Origin: CAYFIW01 sp964500645
GTDB taxonomy: Bacteria > Chloroflexota > Dehalococcoidia > Lucifugimonadales > UBA826
Reading direction: 5' to 3'
Length of the DNA stretch: 64,000 nucleotides
Assembly: GCA_964500645.1 (NCBI GenBank)
Contig: CAZCOH010000001.1
Span: 62,001 to 126,000, forward strand
The notes below the pieces were generated by a model. The model was not told where the DNA came from. It worked only from the letters and a program-made list of their open reading frames with translations, and ran no database searches. Positions 53,050-61,832 of this stretch are shown here, in pieces. Position numbers and translations under genes: made by a program. Within the stretch, counting starts at the first letter, position 1. Each line of letters opens with the position of its first letter.

Positions 53050-54306
53050 GTGAAGCCAAAAGACTTTAATACTTTAATTGGGCAAGACGCCCTTAAGGGT
53101 ATAAGGGTTATCGATTTCTCATGGATAGTCGCAGGACCACAATGCACCAGAATTCTTGCCGACTTCGGAGCAGAAGTCATAAAAGTTGAAAACGAATCAA
53201 ACATGGATTACATCCGAGGGTCAGCGCCTGTAGGTGGGAGTACTTCTCCAAATAGAAGTGGCTTGTTCAATACTCTAAATAGAAATAAAAAAAGTCTTAC
53301 TTTAAATGTTATGCACCCAAAGGGAATGGAGCTATTAAAAAATCTGATATCTGTATCAGACGTGGTAATAGAAAACTTTAGCTCTAGAGTGTTAGAAAAA
53401 TGGGGCCTTGGGTATGAAGAACAAAAAAAAATAAAGCCCGACATAATATATTGCAGTATGTCGGGGTTCGGACATAGTGGCCGAGACAGGGACAATGTTA
53501 CCTGGGGTCCCACTGCACAAGCTTTGTCTGGTTTAACTTTTATGTCAGGGCTACCCGGAGAAGAATCAGCCGGTTGGGGATTCTCGTATATGGATCACAC
53601 AGGAGGATACTATGGCACTATCGCTATATTAATGGCGATTCTACATAGAAACCGAAGCGGTAACGGTCAACATTTGGATCTTTCCCAGGTTGAAGCTGGA
53701 ATCGGATTAACGGGAACTGAAATCTTGGATCATACTGTAAACGGAAGAGACTTTCGCAGAAAGGGAATGCCCCCGGGTAATAGATCTCCCGAGAGACGCT
53801 TTGCTCCACATAATTCATTTCGATGTAAAGGAAATGACAGATGGTGTGTAATAAGCATTGCCAATGAGAAGGAATGGGAAAATCTGGTCAAAGCCATGGA
53901 AAATCCCACCTGGTGCAATGAAACTAAATTCACGGATATGGAATCTCGTTACCTAAATCAAGATGAGCTTGATAACAAAATAGAAACATGGACATCCCAA
54001 AAAACGCCCAATGAAGTTTTTGAGATTTTACAAAAAGCCGGTGTACCTGCAGGGGCTGTACAAACCCCTAATGAACGAGTAGATGATGATCCGCAATTGA
54101 AATACCGCGATTTTTTGCCCGAGATCGAACACCCAGAACTTGGGCCGACTAGGGTTGAAGCAATCCCAATGAAGATGTCGTCAACACCTTGGAAATTAAA
54201 AAGATCGTCGCCTCTTCTGGGAGAGCATTCTGCTGAGATATATATGGAACTTTTAGGAGTAGCCGGAGAAGAATTGGCCAGCCTATATGAGGAGGGAATC
54301 GCATAG
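53050..54306 (+). CDS. CaiB/BaiF class III CoA-transferase, subunit A of a probable pair
   Basis: Starts GTG 53050 after AAGGGG. The 418-residue product has FSWIVAGPQCTRILADFGAEVIKVE, the Asp-containing YMDHTGGYYGTIAILMAILHRNRSGNGQHLDLSQVEAG and an aromatic-type C-terminus. Asp182 aligns with the class III catalytic Asp. It is followed 2 bp later by a second CoA-transferase gene. Two different CaiB proteins encoded together are known to form heteromeric enzymes, as in benzylsuccinate CoA-transferase. It begins a six-gene operon. Confidence 0.92.
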   Translation: MKPKDFNTLIGQDALKGIRVIDFSWIVAGPQCTRILADFGAEVIKVENESNMDYIRGSAPVGGSTSPNRSGLFNTLNRNKKSLTLNVMHPKGMELLKNLISVSDVVIENFSSRVLEKWGLGYEEQKKIKPDIIYCSMSGFGHSGRDRDNVTWGPTAQALSGLTFMSGLPGEESAGWGFSYMDHTGGYYGTIAILMAILHRNRSGNGQHLDLSQVEAGIGLTGTEILDHTVNGRDFRRKGMPPGNRSPERRFAPHNSFRCKGNDRWCVISIANEKEWENLVKAMENPTWCNETKFTDMESRYLNQDELDNKIETWTSQKTPNEVFEILQKAGVPAGAVQTPNERVDDDPQLKYRDFLPEIEHPELGPTRVEAIPMKMSSTPWKLKRSSPLLGEHSAEIYMELLGVAGEELASLYEEGIA

Positions 54307-54308
54307 TA

Positions 54309-55571
54309 ATGACCTCGCAAGCTTTAGATGGAATCCTCGTGATCGAACTGTGCGGCGAAAGAGGCCAGTTAATGGGAAAACTTATGGGGGATATGGGTGC
54401 CAGAGTAATAAAGATTGAACCCACCAGTGGAGCATCAGAACGTTGCATTGGCCCATTTAAAGACGATGAACCTCATCCAGACAGAAGTTTATATTTCTGG
54501 GCTAACAATACTTCCAAAGAAAGTATCACTTTAGACATAGAATCAGAAGATGGTCAAAATATAATACATAAATTAGCTTCCAAGGCTGACGTAGTCCTAG
54601 AAGATTTTGCGCCAGGATATCTCGATTCATTAAACATTGGATTTAAGGACCTAAGTGCAAATAATGAAAGTCTAATAATGACCTCATTATCAGGATATGG
54701 TCAGGACGGTCCATATCGTGATTACAAGTCCTCAGATCTGGTATCTCTTGCAATGGGTGGAATAATGCATTCATGTGGATATGATGATGTTCCCGATTCT
54801 CCTCCTATCAGACCCAGTGGAGATCACGGTAACAAAATAGCATCTCATTATGGGTTGATTGGCACCTTAACAGCTCTTATAAGCAGGGATATTACTGGAC
54901 AAGGTCAATATATTGACGTTTCTGCACACGAAGCCTGTTCTTCTGCCACTGAACATGCTCTACCGGCATATCTCTACAATAAAGATATAGTTTTCAGACA
55001 AACCGGCCGCCATCACGGAGCAGCCCCCACTTCCAAGACTTTGTGTAAAACATCAGATGGAAAATACGTGATTGTATTCCAACTTTTTAATAGTTTGCAT
55101 TCATGGCTATCACTAGTTAATTGGATGAAAGAAGACGGAATGCAAGAAGATCTCGAAGACGAGCGATTTAGGGATATGGCACGAAATAGAACCAGAACAT
55201 CAGAAGATGCTGACCACGCCTTTGAAGTAGTCAGAAGATTTGTATCTGCCCATACAGCAGATGAAATTTATAGAGGATCACAAGCCCTTAAATTTCCTTG
55301 GGGGACTGTACGCTCTCCGGAAGAGAATTTATATGACCCACATTTTGCGGAAGACAGAGGGATGTTTTGTGATATTGAACACCCAGAATTCGGTGAAGGA
55401 ATAAGATTTAAATACGTCGGTAGACCGTATAGATTTAAAGGAACACCTTGGAATGCAAAAAAGCCTCCATTGATTGGTGAGCACACCACTTCTATTCTTT
55501 CTAGCGATTTAGGATTTCCAGAATCAAAAATTAAAGATCTAATGGATAAAGGAGTGATCTATTTATCCTAG
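54309..55571 (+). CDS. CaiB/BaiF class III CoA-transferase, subunit B, altered catalytic position
   Basis: The 420-residue product has LVIELCGERGQLMGKLMGDMGARVIKIEP and TGQGQYIDVSAHEA. Aligning from TGxGQ, the catalytic Asp position is Asn175 (SGDHGNKIASHYG); an Asp lies three residues earlier. This may mean lost activity or a shifted nucleophile. With the adjacent subunit A it likely forms a heterodimer with one working site. The 2-bp gap suggests coupled translation and fixed ratio. Confidence 0.9.
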   Translation: MTSQALDGILVIELCGERGQLMGKLMGDMGARVIKIEPTSGASERCIGPFKDDEPHPDRSLYFWANNTSKESITLDIESEDGQNIIHKLASKADVVLEDFAPGYLDSLNIGFKDLSANNESLIMTSLSGYGQDGPYRDYKSSDLVSLAMGGIMHSCGYDDVPDSPPIRPSGDHGNKIASHYGLIGTLTALISRDITGQGQYIDVSAHEACSSATEHALPAYLYNKDIVFRQTGRHHGAAPTSKTLCKTSDGKYVIVFQLFNSLHSWLSLVNWMKEDGMQEDLEDERFRDMARNRTRTSEDADHAFEVVRRFVSAHTADEIYRGSQALKFPWGTVRSPEENLYDPHFAEDRGMFCDIEHPEFGEGIRFKYVGRPYRFKGTPWNAKKPPLIGEHTTSILSSDLGFPESKIKDLMDKGVIYLS

Positions 55572-55598
55572 ATCCTTGGAAGTATATAAATTCGGGCT

Positions 55599-55859
55599 AT
55601 GGCAAACCACGACAATGAAAATCCCAAAACTGGCAATGACGAAATAATCCCACTTCAGGGGGAAATAGTTGATAAATCAGAATCCCCATTTGGAAATGAA
55701 AATCGTCCTCCGGATCGAAAAGAAATACCAACAAGGGGAATAAAATCATTCAATTTAAGGTGGCAAACTGGCTGTCTAGGTTGTCTAATACCTTTCACCT
55801 TCCTTTTTCTTTTATTTTTCTATCTTTTTCGCTTAGGCCTAAGCGCACTGGGAGGGTAA
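55599..55859 (+). CDS. Small single-pass membrane protein
   Basis: The 86-residue product has a polar, Asn/Glu/Pro-rich N-terminal 55 residues, then CLGCLIPFTFLFLLFFYLFRLGLSALGG, one strong membrane helix, near the C-terminus. A Cys pair (CLGC) sits at the helix start. It is not recognised. It lies between two operon genes with 27- and 47-bp gaps, so it probably is translated and could anchor an operon enzyme at the membrane. Confidence 0.6.
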   Translation: MANHDNENPKTGNDEIIPLQGEIVDKSESPFGNENRPPDRKEIPTRGIKSFNLRWQTGCLGCLIPFTFLFLLFFYLFRLGLSALGG

Positions 55860-55906
55860 ACCTAAATTCATTTTGTAAACAAAGTATTTCGTCTTGAGGT
55901 GAATGT

Positions 55907-56938
55907 ATGAAAGCTGCTTTTTATGATGGCAATAACAACATGGAAATTAAAGAACATCCGGACCCAGTCCCTAACACTGGAGAAGTGTTAGTAAACATAA
56001 AGTCAACTGGAATATGTGGTTCAGACCTTAATATGAACAAAGCGAAAAATTCTGCCGATCAAGACCCGTCAGGGCATGAGGTTGCAGGCGAGATAATAGA
56101 TGTAGGTAAAGGGGTAGATAAGCAGGTAATAGGTAAGAGAATAGCTCTAGAAGTATTGGGAAGTGGTAAATCGTGCAATGTATGCTGGTTCTGCAGACAT
56201 GGACAGTACACTCATTGCTCAGATAAAAAGGGGTCTAGCAGTGGTGGATTTGCCGAATACATTACCAGAAAAATAGGCGGGTGCTACGAATTGGGTGATC
56301 AAATGACATGGGATGAAGGTGCGCTGGTAGAACCCTTAGCTGTATCAATACATGGAGTTAGAATAGGGGGCCTCAGAGGTGGAGAATCCGTGGCAATCCT
56401 TGGATCAGGCAACATCGGTCTAACAGCTGTAGCTGCTGCAAGGGCACTTGGTGCAGGTAAAATTTTTGTCACCTCTAGACATAAACAACAATCAGACATG
56501 GCGAAGCAACTTGGAGCAGATTATACTGCCACATCAGAAGGTGATGAGTTCGAACAACTCATTCTTGATAAAACTGATGGACGAGGGGTAGATCTCACAA
56601 TAGAGACTGTTGGAGGAAGCCAAAACGATACTCTTGTTCAATCATTTCAAGTTACCAGAAGACAGGGACGTGTTGTCATTCTGGGAGTTTTTTATGGGGA
56701 ACAAGCTGTAGACTGGACAAGGCCAGTATTAAAAGAACAAACTGTGCAAGGCTCAATATGTTATGGGTTACTTGATGGTATCCATGACTTTGAAATGGCG
56801 ATTGATATGTTCACAAAAGATGGATTTAATTTAGGTGATATGGTCACACATAAATACAATCTCGAGGACATACAGACAGGTTTTGAAACTGCCTACGATA
56901 AAACTTCCGGATCTATTAAAGTTCAGATACATCAATAG
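55907..56938 (+). CDS. Zinc-dependent medium-chain alcohol dehydrogenase
   Basis: The 343-residue product has GICGSDLNMNKA and SGHEVAGEIIDVG for the catalytic zinc, CNVCWFCRHGQYTHC for the structural zinc, and ILGSGNIGLTAVAAARALG for NAD(P). ATG follows GAGGTG. In this operon it would oxidise a hydroxyl formed by the MaoC-type hydratase, but no direct evidence shows that. Confidence 0.92.
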   Translation: MKAAFYDGNNNMEIKEHPDPVPNTGEVLVNIKSTGICGSDLNMNKAKNSADQDPSGHEVAGEIIDVGKGVDKQVIGKRIALEVLGSGKSCNVCWFCRHGQYTHCSDKKGSSSGGFAEYITRKIGGCYELGDQMTWDEGALVEPLAVSIHGVRIGGLRGGESVAILGSGNIGLTAVAAARALGAGKIFVTSRHKQQSDMAKQLGADYTATSEGDEFEQLILDKTDGRGVDLTIETVGGSQNDTLVQSFQVTRRQGRVVILGVFYGEQAVDWTRPVLKEQTVQGSICYGLLDGIHDFEMAIDMFTKDGFNLGDMVTHKYNLEDIQTGFETAYDKTSGSIKVQIHQ

Positions 56939-56948
56939 TGAGGGATTC

Positions 56949-57374
56949 ATGAAATTTGAAGAAGCTTTACCGTTTCTCACTAAAAACCATAGAGGTGTCA
57001 TAGGTACAAAACGACCTAATGGTTCTATCCATTCCAGCATAGTTGTGTGTGGAATTTATGAAGCTAGGGGAGCTTTCGTATCAGTGTATCCAAAATCGCA
57101 AAAAATAAAGAATTTACGTAGAAATCGCAGCTGTACAATCCTATCCGTTAGTGATGACTGGAGAGAGTATGTCACCATTGAAGGAGAAGCCACTTTGTTT
57201 GACTACAATAATACGGAACCTCATATTCTCAAACCCTTATTAAGGAATGTATACATGGCCTGTAGTGAAACAGAACATCCTAACTGGGACGAATATGATC
57301 AAGCGATGGTAGATCAAGATGCGGTCATCGTCACTGTCAATCCGGAGAAGGTATACGGATTGCTTAGAACTTAA
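56949..57374 (+). CDS. PPOX-class split-barrel flavin/F420 protein
   Basis: The 141-residue product from ATG 56949, with GAGGG upstream, has the split-barrel pattern FLTKNHRGVIGTKRPNGSIHSSIVVCGIYEARGAFVSVYP, KIKNLRRNRSCTILSVSDDWREYVTIEGEATLF. It belongs with PPOX-type F420/FMN-binding enzymes. It lies 10 bp after the dehydrogenase gene and touches the next gene, so it is co-transcribed. It might reduce an enoyl or quinoid intermediate. Confidence 0.85.
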   Translation: MKFEEALPFLTKNHRGVIGTKRPNGSIHSSIVVCGIYEARGAFVSVYPKSQKIKNLRRNRSCTILSVSDDWREYVTIEGEATLFDYNNTEPHILKPLLRNVYMACSETEHPNWDEYDQAMVDQDAVIVTVNPEKVYGLLRT

Positions 57375-58244
57375 TTGGTCAAAAATTTCAAATTGTCAAA
57401 GAAACACACTATTGAAAACAAAGTTGAAGCTTATCTGGATACGGATGACAGCCCAGATATATCTAATCCCATTCATTCAACAGAAATTGCGAACGCATAC
57501 GGTTTTGAGGGTCCTCTTGTAGGGGGTACTACAGTCTGGGGTTGGGCCACAGATACAATATTGGAAGCAGTTGGACACAATTGGCTAGATCTGGGTTGGT
57601 CAGAGCATTATTTCAGGCGTCCCACGTTTCCAGGCGACATCCTGACTATCAAGGCCACGTCCGATGATGACGGGTCAAGCTACTGGAACCTACAAATGAT
57701 AAATCAGAAAGGTGATTTATGTGTGGTAGGCAAATTCGGGGAAGGCGAAGGACCATGGCTTGATAAAAGGACCAGGCCCAGGGGCATGACCCCCGTTGAA
57801 AACTGCCCAATGGACATACTAGATTTGGAAAATGTCCAAATCGATATAGATTGGAAGCCAATGGAGATGACATTCTCACAAGAAATCTCCATTGATTTTA
57901 CCTCCACAAAGCAGCTCACTAAGAATCCGTTGTTTCTAGTAGATTCTGCTGCTAAAAAAACGATTGCTCACCCTTCTTGGGCAGCAGGGTGGCCTGAGCA
58001 ATTGTTAAGGCACAATTTCCAAATACCCAATTCGATTCATACAATGAGCTGGATACAACATCACGCAACAATCCCAATCGGAACCTCACTTATTGGAGGA
58101 GCTCATATTGTTGACGCGTATGAAAAAAAATCTCATCACTTCGTAAATTTTGACGTGCTTATCCAAGACAAACAAGGTCTAGACATCTCACAAATGAGGC
58201 ACTGGACCATATTTAGAGTCGCAACTCCCGAAGAACGCTATTAG
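57375..58244 (+). CDS. MaoC-like hotdog hydratase
   Basis: Starts TTG immediately after the preceding TAA. The 289-residue product has a first hotdog domain with YGFEGPLVGGTTVWGWATDTI and SEHYFRRPTFPGDILTIKA, close to the MaoC/FAS1-like dehydratase N-domain, and a second less conserved half. Such enzymes hydrate enoyl-CoA or dehydrate 3-hydroxyacyl-CoA. It ends the CoA-transferase operon. The zero-gap junction means translation is likely coupled. Confidence 0.8.
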   Translation: MVKNFKLSKKHTIENKVEAYLDTDDSPDISNPIHSTEIANAYGFEGPLVGGTTVWGWATDTILEAVGHNWLDLGWSEHYFRRPTFPGDILTIKATSDDDGSSYWNLQMINQKGDLCVVGKFGEGEGPWLDKRTRPRGMTPVENCPMDILDLENVQIDIDWKPMEMTFSQEISIDFTSTKQLTKNPLFLVDSAAKKTIAHPSWAAGWPEQLLRHNFQIPNSIHTMSWIQHHATIPIGTSLIGGAHIVDAYEKKSHHFVNFDVLIQDKQGLDISQMRHWTIFRVATPEERY

Positions 58245-58287
58245 ATAGCAAGCTCGAAAACAGCAAATGAGTAGAGTCGGAAATCTT

Positions 58288-59100
58288 TTAGATGTTTGCC
58301 AGTAAAAAGGCTCCCCACACTATAAGTGCTATACCTGAAACACGACCAACCCAAAGCCCATTTGGTACCATTTTTTCAATGAGTACAAACAATGAGAGCA
58401 CGGCAATCCAAACCAAATTCATTACGCCAAGTACAAATAACAATGCCATTATGAGCCAGCAACAGGCAACACAATAAACACCATGTTTCAAACCCATCGC
58501 CCAAGCACCTGAATGGCCTTCTCTCCATTCCGTCATCAAAAATCCCATTGGAGTTCTACACTTAGTCAGGCAGGCATTTTTTAATGGAGTCCACTGAAAA
58601 ATTCCAGCAGCTATAAGTAAGCACCCTGCAAAAAACATGCTGTCAGTCTGCCCCATCATTCCTGACATAAGTGAATTTGAATGTAGAAGGTAGTTGAGCA
58701 GTGTGGCTAAAGTAGAGAAAACACCCCAAATTACTACATATCCAAAAACAAAGATAAAAGTACCAACGTAAGGCTTTCCGCCAACTCTTTTTTGCCGGTT
58801 AACCCTAGTAAACAACAATATCATCGGAGATGCGCTGGGAATCATCATACCAACCATCATGACAGTCCACATCATAAACATAGACACCCAATCACCTATG
58901 GCCCAAGGCATGGGAATATCTGGCCTCATCAATGACATTCCCATGCCATCACTCGACCCATGAGTCATATCCATATCAGACATGTCATTGGAAACGTACA
59001 CCAAGTACGCCCAAGAAATAGCAACTAGAATCACTAGCCCAATTATTACAATTAATCTATCTTTATTTCTGCTACCGGCATCTGTTACAGAGGCAAACAC
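58288..59100 (-). CDS. DUF2182 integral membrane protein
   Basis: The 270-residue product starts GTG 59100 and has about six or seven hydrophobic helices. The Met-rich MPWAIGDWVSMFMMWTVMMVGMMIPSASPMILLF and CYCWL-like helices are characteristic of DUF2182 (predicted metal-binding membrane protein). It follows the DUF1326 gene by 15 bp, a pairing seen across bacteria. Function is unknown; metal handling has been proposed for the family. Confidence 0.88.
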   Translation of the reverse strand: MFASVTDAGSRNKDRLIVIIGLVILVAISWAYLVYVSNDMSDMDMTHGSSDGMGMSLMRPDIPMPWAIGDWVSMFMMWTVMMVGMMIPSASPMILLFTRVNRQKRVGGKPYVGTFIFVFGYVVIWGVFSTLATLLNYLLHSNSLMSGMMGQTDSMFFAGCLLIAAGIFQWTPLKNACLTKCRTPMGFLMTEWREGHSGAWAMGLKHGVYCVACCWLIMALLFVLGVMNLVWIAVLSLFVLIEKMVPNGLWVGRVSGIALIVWGAFLLANI

Positions 59101-59115
59101 TTATCTAAACATCCT

Positions 59116-59733
59116 CTATGAGTTTTGATAACTAAAGTCAGATTGATACCCACTATTACCAGATATATCCCACTCGATTCCATGGTCTTGATAATTGTTA
59201 ACAGTGGATTTCGATACTATCATCGGACTTCCAGGAGTAGCATCTAGAGGAGCTCCACTGATAATCACATCCTGGCCATCAAATCCCTCTATCGCTTCTA
59301 TAGAACCCTCCGCAATATCACCTATTTTTATACTCCTCTGCTTCCCTGTCGAATTGAACTCTATAGACGTACTAGTAACACCAATGATCTCTGTTATAAA
59401 TCCAGCCAACAGTTCGAATATACCTCCACTTTGACCAGAATATATTTGTTGAAGAGCAGAATTCTGCTCCTGACTAGCATTCTCGTCGATGTATAGAGCC
59501 ACCCTCCAATTGCCATCAGCCATAACTCCTGGGCAATTGACAGCAAGAGCCACCTTTAGAGCACCTAAGGAAACACCATCATAGTCGCCGTTCTCGATGT
59601 TCCATGCGAGAAGAGCCTTACAATCTCCCTCGTCTGAAGTAGGAGGTGAAAGAAAAATACAGGGACAAGCAACTTTGCAATTACAAGACTCAAAATATGT
59701 TCCAGACAAGCTCCATTTGGTTGCAGTTGTCAT
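59116..59733 (-). CDS. DUF1326 protein
   Basis: The 205-residue product opens with the family signature GTYFESCNCKVACPCIFLSPPTSDEGDC, five Cys in a tight cluster, followed by a beta-rich body. GGTGAGGTG precedes the ATG. DUF1326 genes usually lie next to DUF2182 genes, as here. The Cys cluster suggests metal binding, perhaps delivering metal to the membrane partner. No experimental role is known to me. Confidence 0.9.
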   Translation of the reverse strand: MTTATKWSLSGTYFESCNCKVACPCIFLSPPTSDEGDCKALLAWNIENGDYDGVSLGALKVALAVNCPGVMADGNWRVALYIDENASQEQNSALQQIYSGQSGGIFELLAGFITEIIGVTSTSIEFNSTGKQRSIKIGDIAEGSIEAIEGFDGQDVIISGAPLDATPGSPMIVSKSTVNNYQDHGIEWDISGNSGYQSDFSYQNS

Positions 59734-59956
59734 ATATTCACCTCACCTAATTAATCAAAACTTTTTAGACACTTTATAGATAAACAAACCACAAATATTA
59801 ACTTTCCTTAAAAATTACAATCGCCAATGAAGCTAAATCCTACAACCCAATATTTAACCTCCGACTAGACCTACATTAAAACTTTGATGCGTTGCATCCG
59901 GCTGCATAAAACGGCCTGTAAATAATAAATATACTATAAACAACCCTAAATTATTA

Positions 59957-59985
59957 TGATTTTTGTTAGATGCTAACAAAAATCA
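59957..59985 (-). terminator. 13-bp hairpin starting in a stop codon
   Basis: On the minus strand TGATTTTTGTTAG pairs perfectly with CTAACAAAAATCA around a 3-nt CAT loop. The first TGA is the stop codon of the split-barrel gene. No U-tract follows. The 249-bp gap up to 59733 otherwise shows only AT-rich sequence. Confidence 0.45.
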
Positions 59986-60453
59986 AATATTCTTTCTTTT
60001 ATCGATACTTTCATATTTAGATTGATGGGCGAGAATGTTACCCCATGACACATGTCGATTAGCAATCACCCTGATTATCGGAGCCCCTTTTTTTAAAAAC
60101 TTTTCATACTGAGGATACTTATCTCGAAGCAGATTCTCAGCATATTGGCGTTCGTCTCCAGATAAAAGCAGCTTTGCCCGTCCATGTATTACAACGTATC
60201 CCAATTGATCCCAGTCTTCTGAATATTTATCAAAAACTACCGAAACCGCTGGATTGATGGAAATATTATTTACACGTTTCAAATTTCTGCCGGTAACCTT
60301 TTTAGGTTTAGAGTCTATAGCAGAGTAAATCGCTCCTTTTTCTCCACAAACAAAACATATAGGAACCACGTTTGGTCGATTTTCAGCATCAACTGTCGCT
60401 AATCTCGCAACTTTAAATGACTCTATAAACTCTAGTACGTTGGCGTCTAACAT
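59983..60453 (-). CDS. PPOX-class F420-type protein (Rv0121-like)
   Basis: The 156-residue product matches the TIGR03668-type group: FIESFKVARLATVDAENRPNVVPICFVCGEKGAIYSAIDSKPKKVTGRNLKRVNNISINPAVSVVFDKYSEDWDQLGYVVIHGRAKLL. A split-barrel fold binding F420 or flavin is expected. It follows a small unknown gene by 15 bp. A hairpin begins within its stop codon. Substrate is unknown. Confidence 0.87.
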   Translation of the reverse strand: MLDANVLEFIESFKVARLATVDAENRPNVVPICFVCGEKGAIYSAIDSKPKKVTGRNLKRVNNISINPAVSVVFDKYSEDWDQLGYVVIHGRAKLLLSGDERQYAENLLRDKYPQYEKFLKKGAPIIRVIANRHVSWGNILAHQSKYESIDKRKNI

Positions 60454-60468
60454 TTTTGTGTTTATTGG

Positions 60469-60816
60469 TTAATTTACCACCTTATCCGGAGTCAACAGTT
60501 CATTTATTTCCAACCAATTATCGATACAAAGCTCCAATATCTCCCTACCAATATTTAAAGCTTCTTTAGGAACATCATTACCTTCCCTGAAAATCGATTG
60601 AATACTGTGATCTGTCCACTCAAGAACCACTAAATCCTTCTCACCAGGGGTCGTACCCCCATTGAAATAGACACTAAAAACATTCCTCTGACCCGCATCC
60701 TTGAACGTTTGAGCCTCTTTATAAGCGAGAGAAGCCACTTTACGACTCATCCCAGGCTTTGTTTTAAATACCCTTTTTAAATGAAACAAGAACACCTCCA
60801 TATTTGAATAACTCAT
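60469..60816 (-). CDS. Hypothetical protein
   Basis: The 115-residue product (MEVFLFHLKRVFKTKPGMSRKVAS..., FSVYFNGGTTPGEKDLVVLEWTDHSIQSIFREGNDVPKEAL) alternates strands and helices like a ferredoxin-like or dimeric alpha-beta barrel, but no family is recognised. No clear ribosome site; an internal ATG at 60801 is also possible. It is upstream of, and probably co-transcribed with, the split-barrel gene. Confidence 0.65.
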   Translation of the reverse strand: MSYSNMEVFLFHLKRVFKTKPGMSRKVASLAYKEAQTFKDAGQRNVFSVYFNGGTTPGEKDLVVLEWTDHSIQSIFREGNDVPKEALNIGREILELCIDNWLEINELLTPDKVVN

Positions 60817-61051
60817 ATATTGTCCGTGTAGGTGAAATATATCCTAATTAACATTCTATGGTTAGTTAGTGACACATTCTCTAGCACTGACATATGATGC
60901 CAACGAACAAAGACTTTCTTGACTAGGTACCCGACAGTGCCCGACAATTAGCCTTGCTGACAACTCTTAAGAGAGAAGTTAGCATATGGAGAGACGGGTT
61001 AAAGAAGACTTCCATGTAAGGCTGTACTTTTGAAGCTCTCTGTATTATCGC

Positions 61052-61126
61052 TCCGCAGTAGCTCAGTGGTAGAGCAATCGGCTGTTAACCGATCGGTCGC
61101 TGGTTCGAATCCAGCCTGCGGAGCCA
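61052..61126 (+). tRNA. tRNA-Asn (anticodon GTT)
   Basis: Acceptor arms TCCGCAG (61052-61058) and CTGCGGA (61116-61122) pair. The anticodon stem ATCGG/CCGAT encloses CTGTTAA with anticodon GTT at 61084-61086. T arm GCTGG-TTCGAAT-CCAGC is canonical. CCA is encoded at 61124-61126. The 235 bp upstream hold no gene; a CTGACA...TAGCAT pair with 17-bp spacing there could be its promoter. Confidence 0.97.
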
Positions 61127-61182
61127 ATTTTTATCGAACGTCTAAGGAAGTCATAATAAAGCTAACACCGTAGAGGGAAATC

Positions 61183-61737
61183 TTGAACGAAGAAGCAAAA
61201 TCGGACTCACCACCGGAAGAACCCCAAGATGATTCAACACAGTCATACTCCACAGAGGTTGATTCAATACCAGAAAATGCTGAACCTTACCGTCAGTCCC
61301 AATGGGCCTGGCTTAAATCCTCTTTCATTTGGATAATTGGATTGGTGGTAATCATATTTTTTGACTTCATGTCGTTTGGAGTAATACCGTTTCTTTTCGC
61401 AGTGGCCATTGCAGCCCCACGTTATCTCAGATGGAGACAGACAATCTACTATCTTTCAGATAATGCACTATTTGTTCCCATGGTTGGTCTTCCCAAAATA
61501 CAAAAGACCAGAATTTTCAAAATAGACTTTGATTCAATGTCGTCTTTGGAGCCCAAATTCGGGTCATTTGGTCGTACTCTAGGATACGCTGATCTAATTA
61601 TTTCGTTTAAAGACGGACGAGGCTACAAAGTTGATTATATAGCTGACTACGAAAACTTTATCAACCACATTTCCGACCGTGCGGATTTAACTATCCCAGA
61701 GGAACAACAGGAAGATCCTCCTTTAGAAGATGAATAA
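61183..61737 (+). CDS. Membrane protein with PH-like cytoplasmic domain
   Basis: Starts TTG 61183 after AGAGGG. The 184-residue product has an acidic N-terminus (Ser/Glu/Pro, 35 residues), two close membrane helices (SSFIWIIGLVVIIFFDFMSF, GVIPFLFAVAIAAPRYL), then WRQTIYYLSDNALFVPMVGLPKIQKTRIFKIDFDSMSSLEP..., a strand-rich domain like bacterial PH (YdbT/DUF304-type) modules. The function is unknown. Confidence 0.7.
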   Translation: MNEEAKSDSPPEEPQDDSTQSYSTEVDSIPENAEPYRQSQWAWLKSSFIWIIGLVVIIFFDFMSFGVIPFLFAVAIAAPRYLRWRQTIYYLSDNALFVPMVGLPKIQKTRIFKIDFDSMSSLEPKFGSFGRTLGYADLIISFKDGRGYKVDYIADYENFINHISDRADLTIPEEQQEDPPLEDE

Positions 61738-61832
61738 TGTTTTGCCTCCAGAACCCAAATGAGACACCTACTCCACAATAAAAAAATAACTTCGTAGCTT
61801 TTGAATCAACCTACAGGATCGGACAGAAACGA

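Noticed and set aside
56835..56948. Longer N-terminus of the split-barrel gene
   Set aside because: It lies inside the alcohol dehydrogenase gene; the ATG at 56949 has its own ribosome site and matches the family start.
60820..61050. Small RNA gene upstream of tRNA-Asn
   Set aside because: There is a repeated CCCGACA and a possible promoter, but no convincing fold or known RNA family; it is probably the tRNA promoter region.
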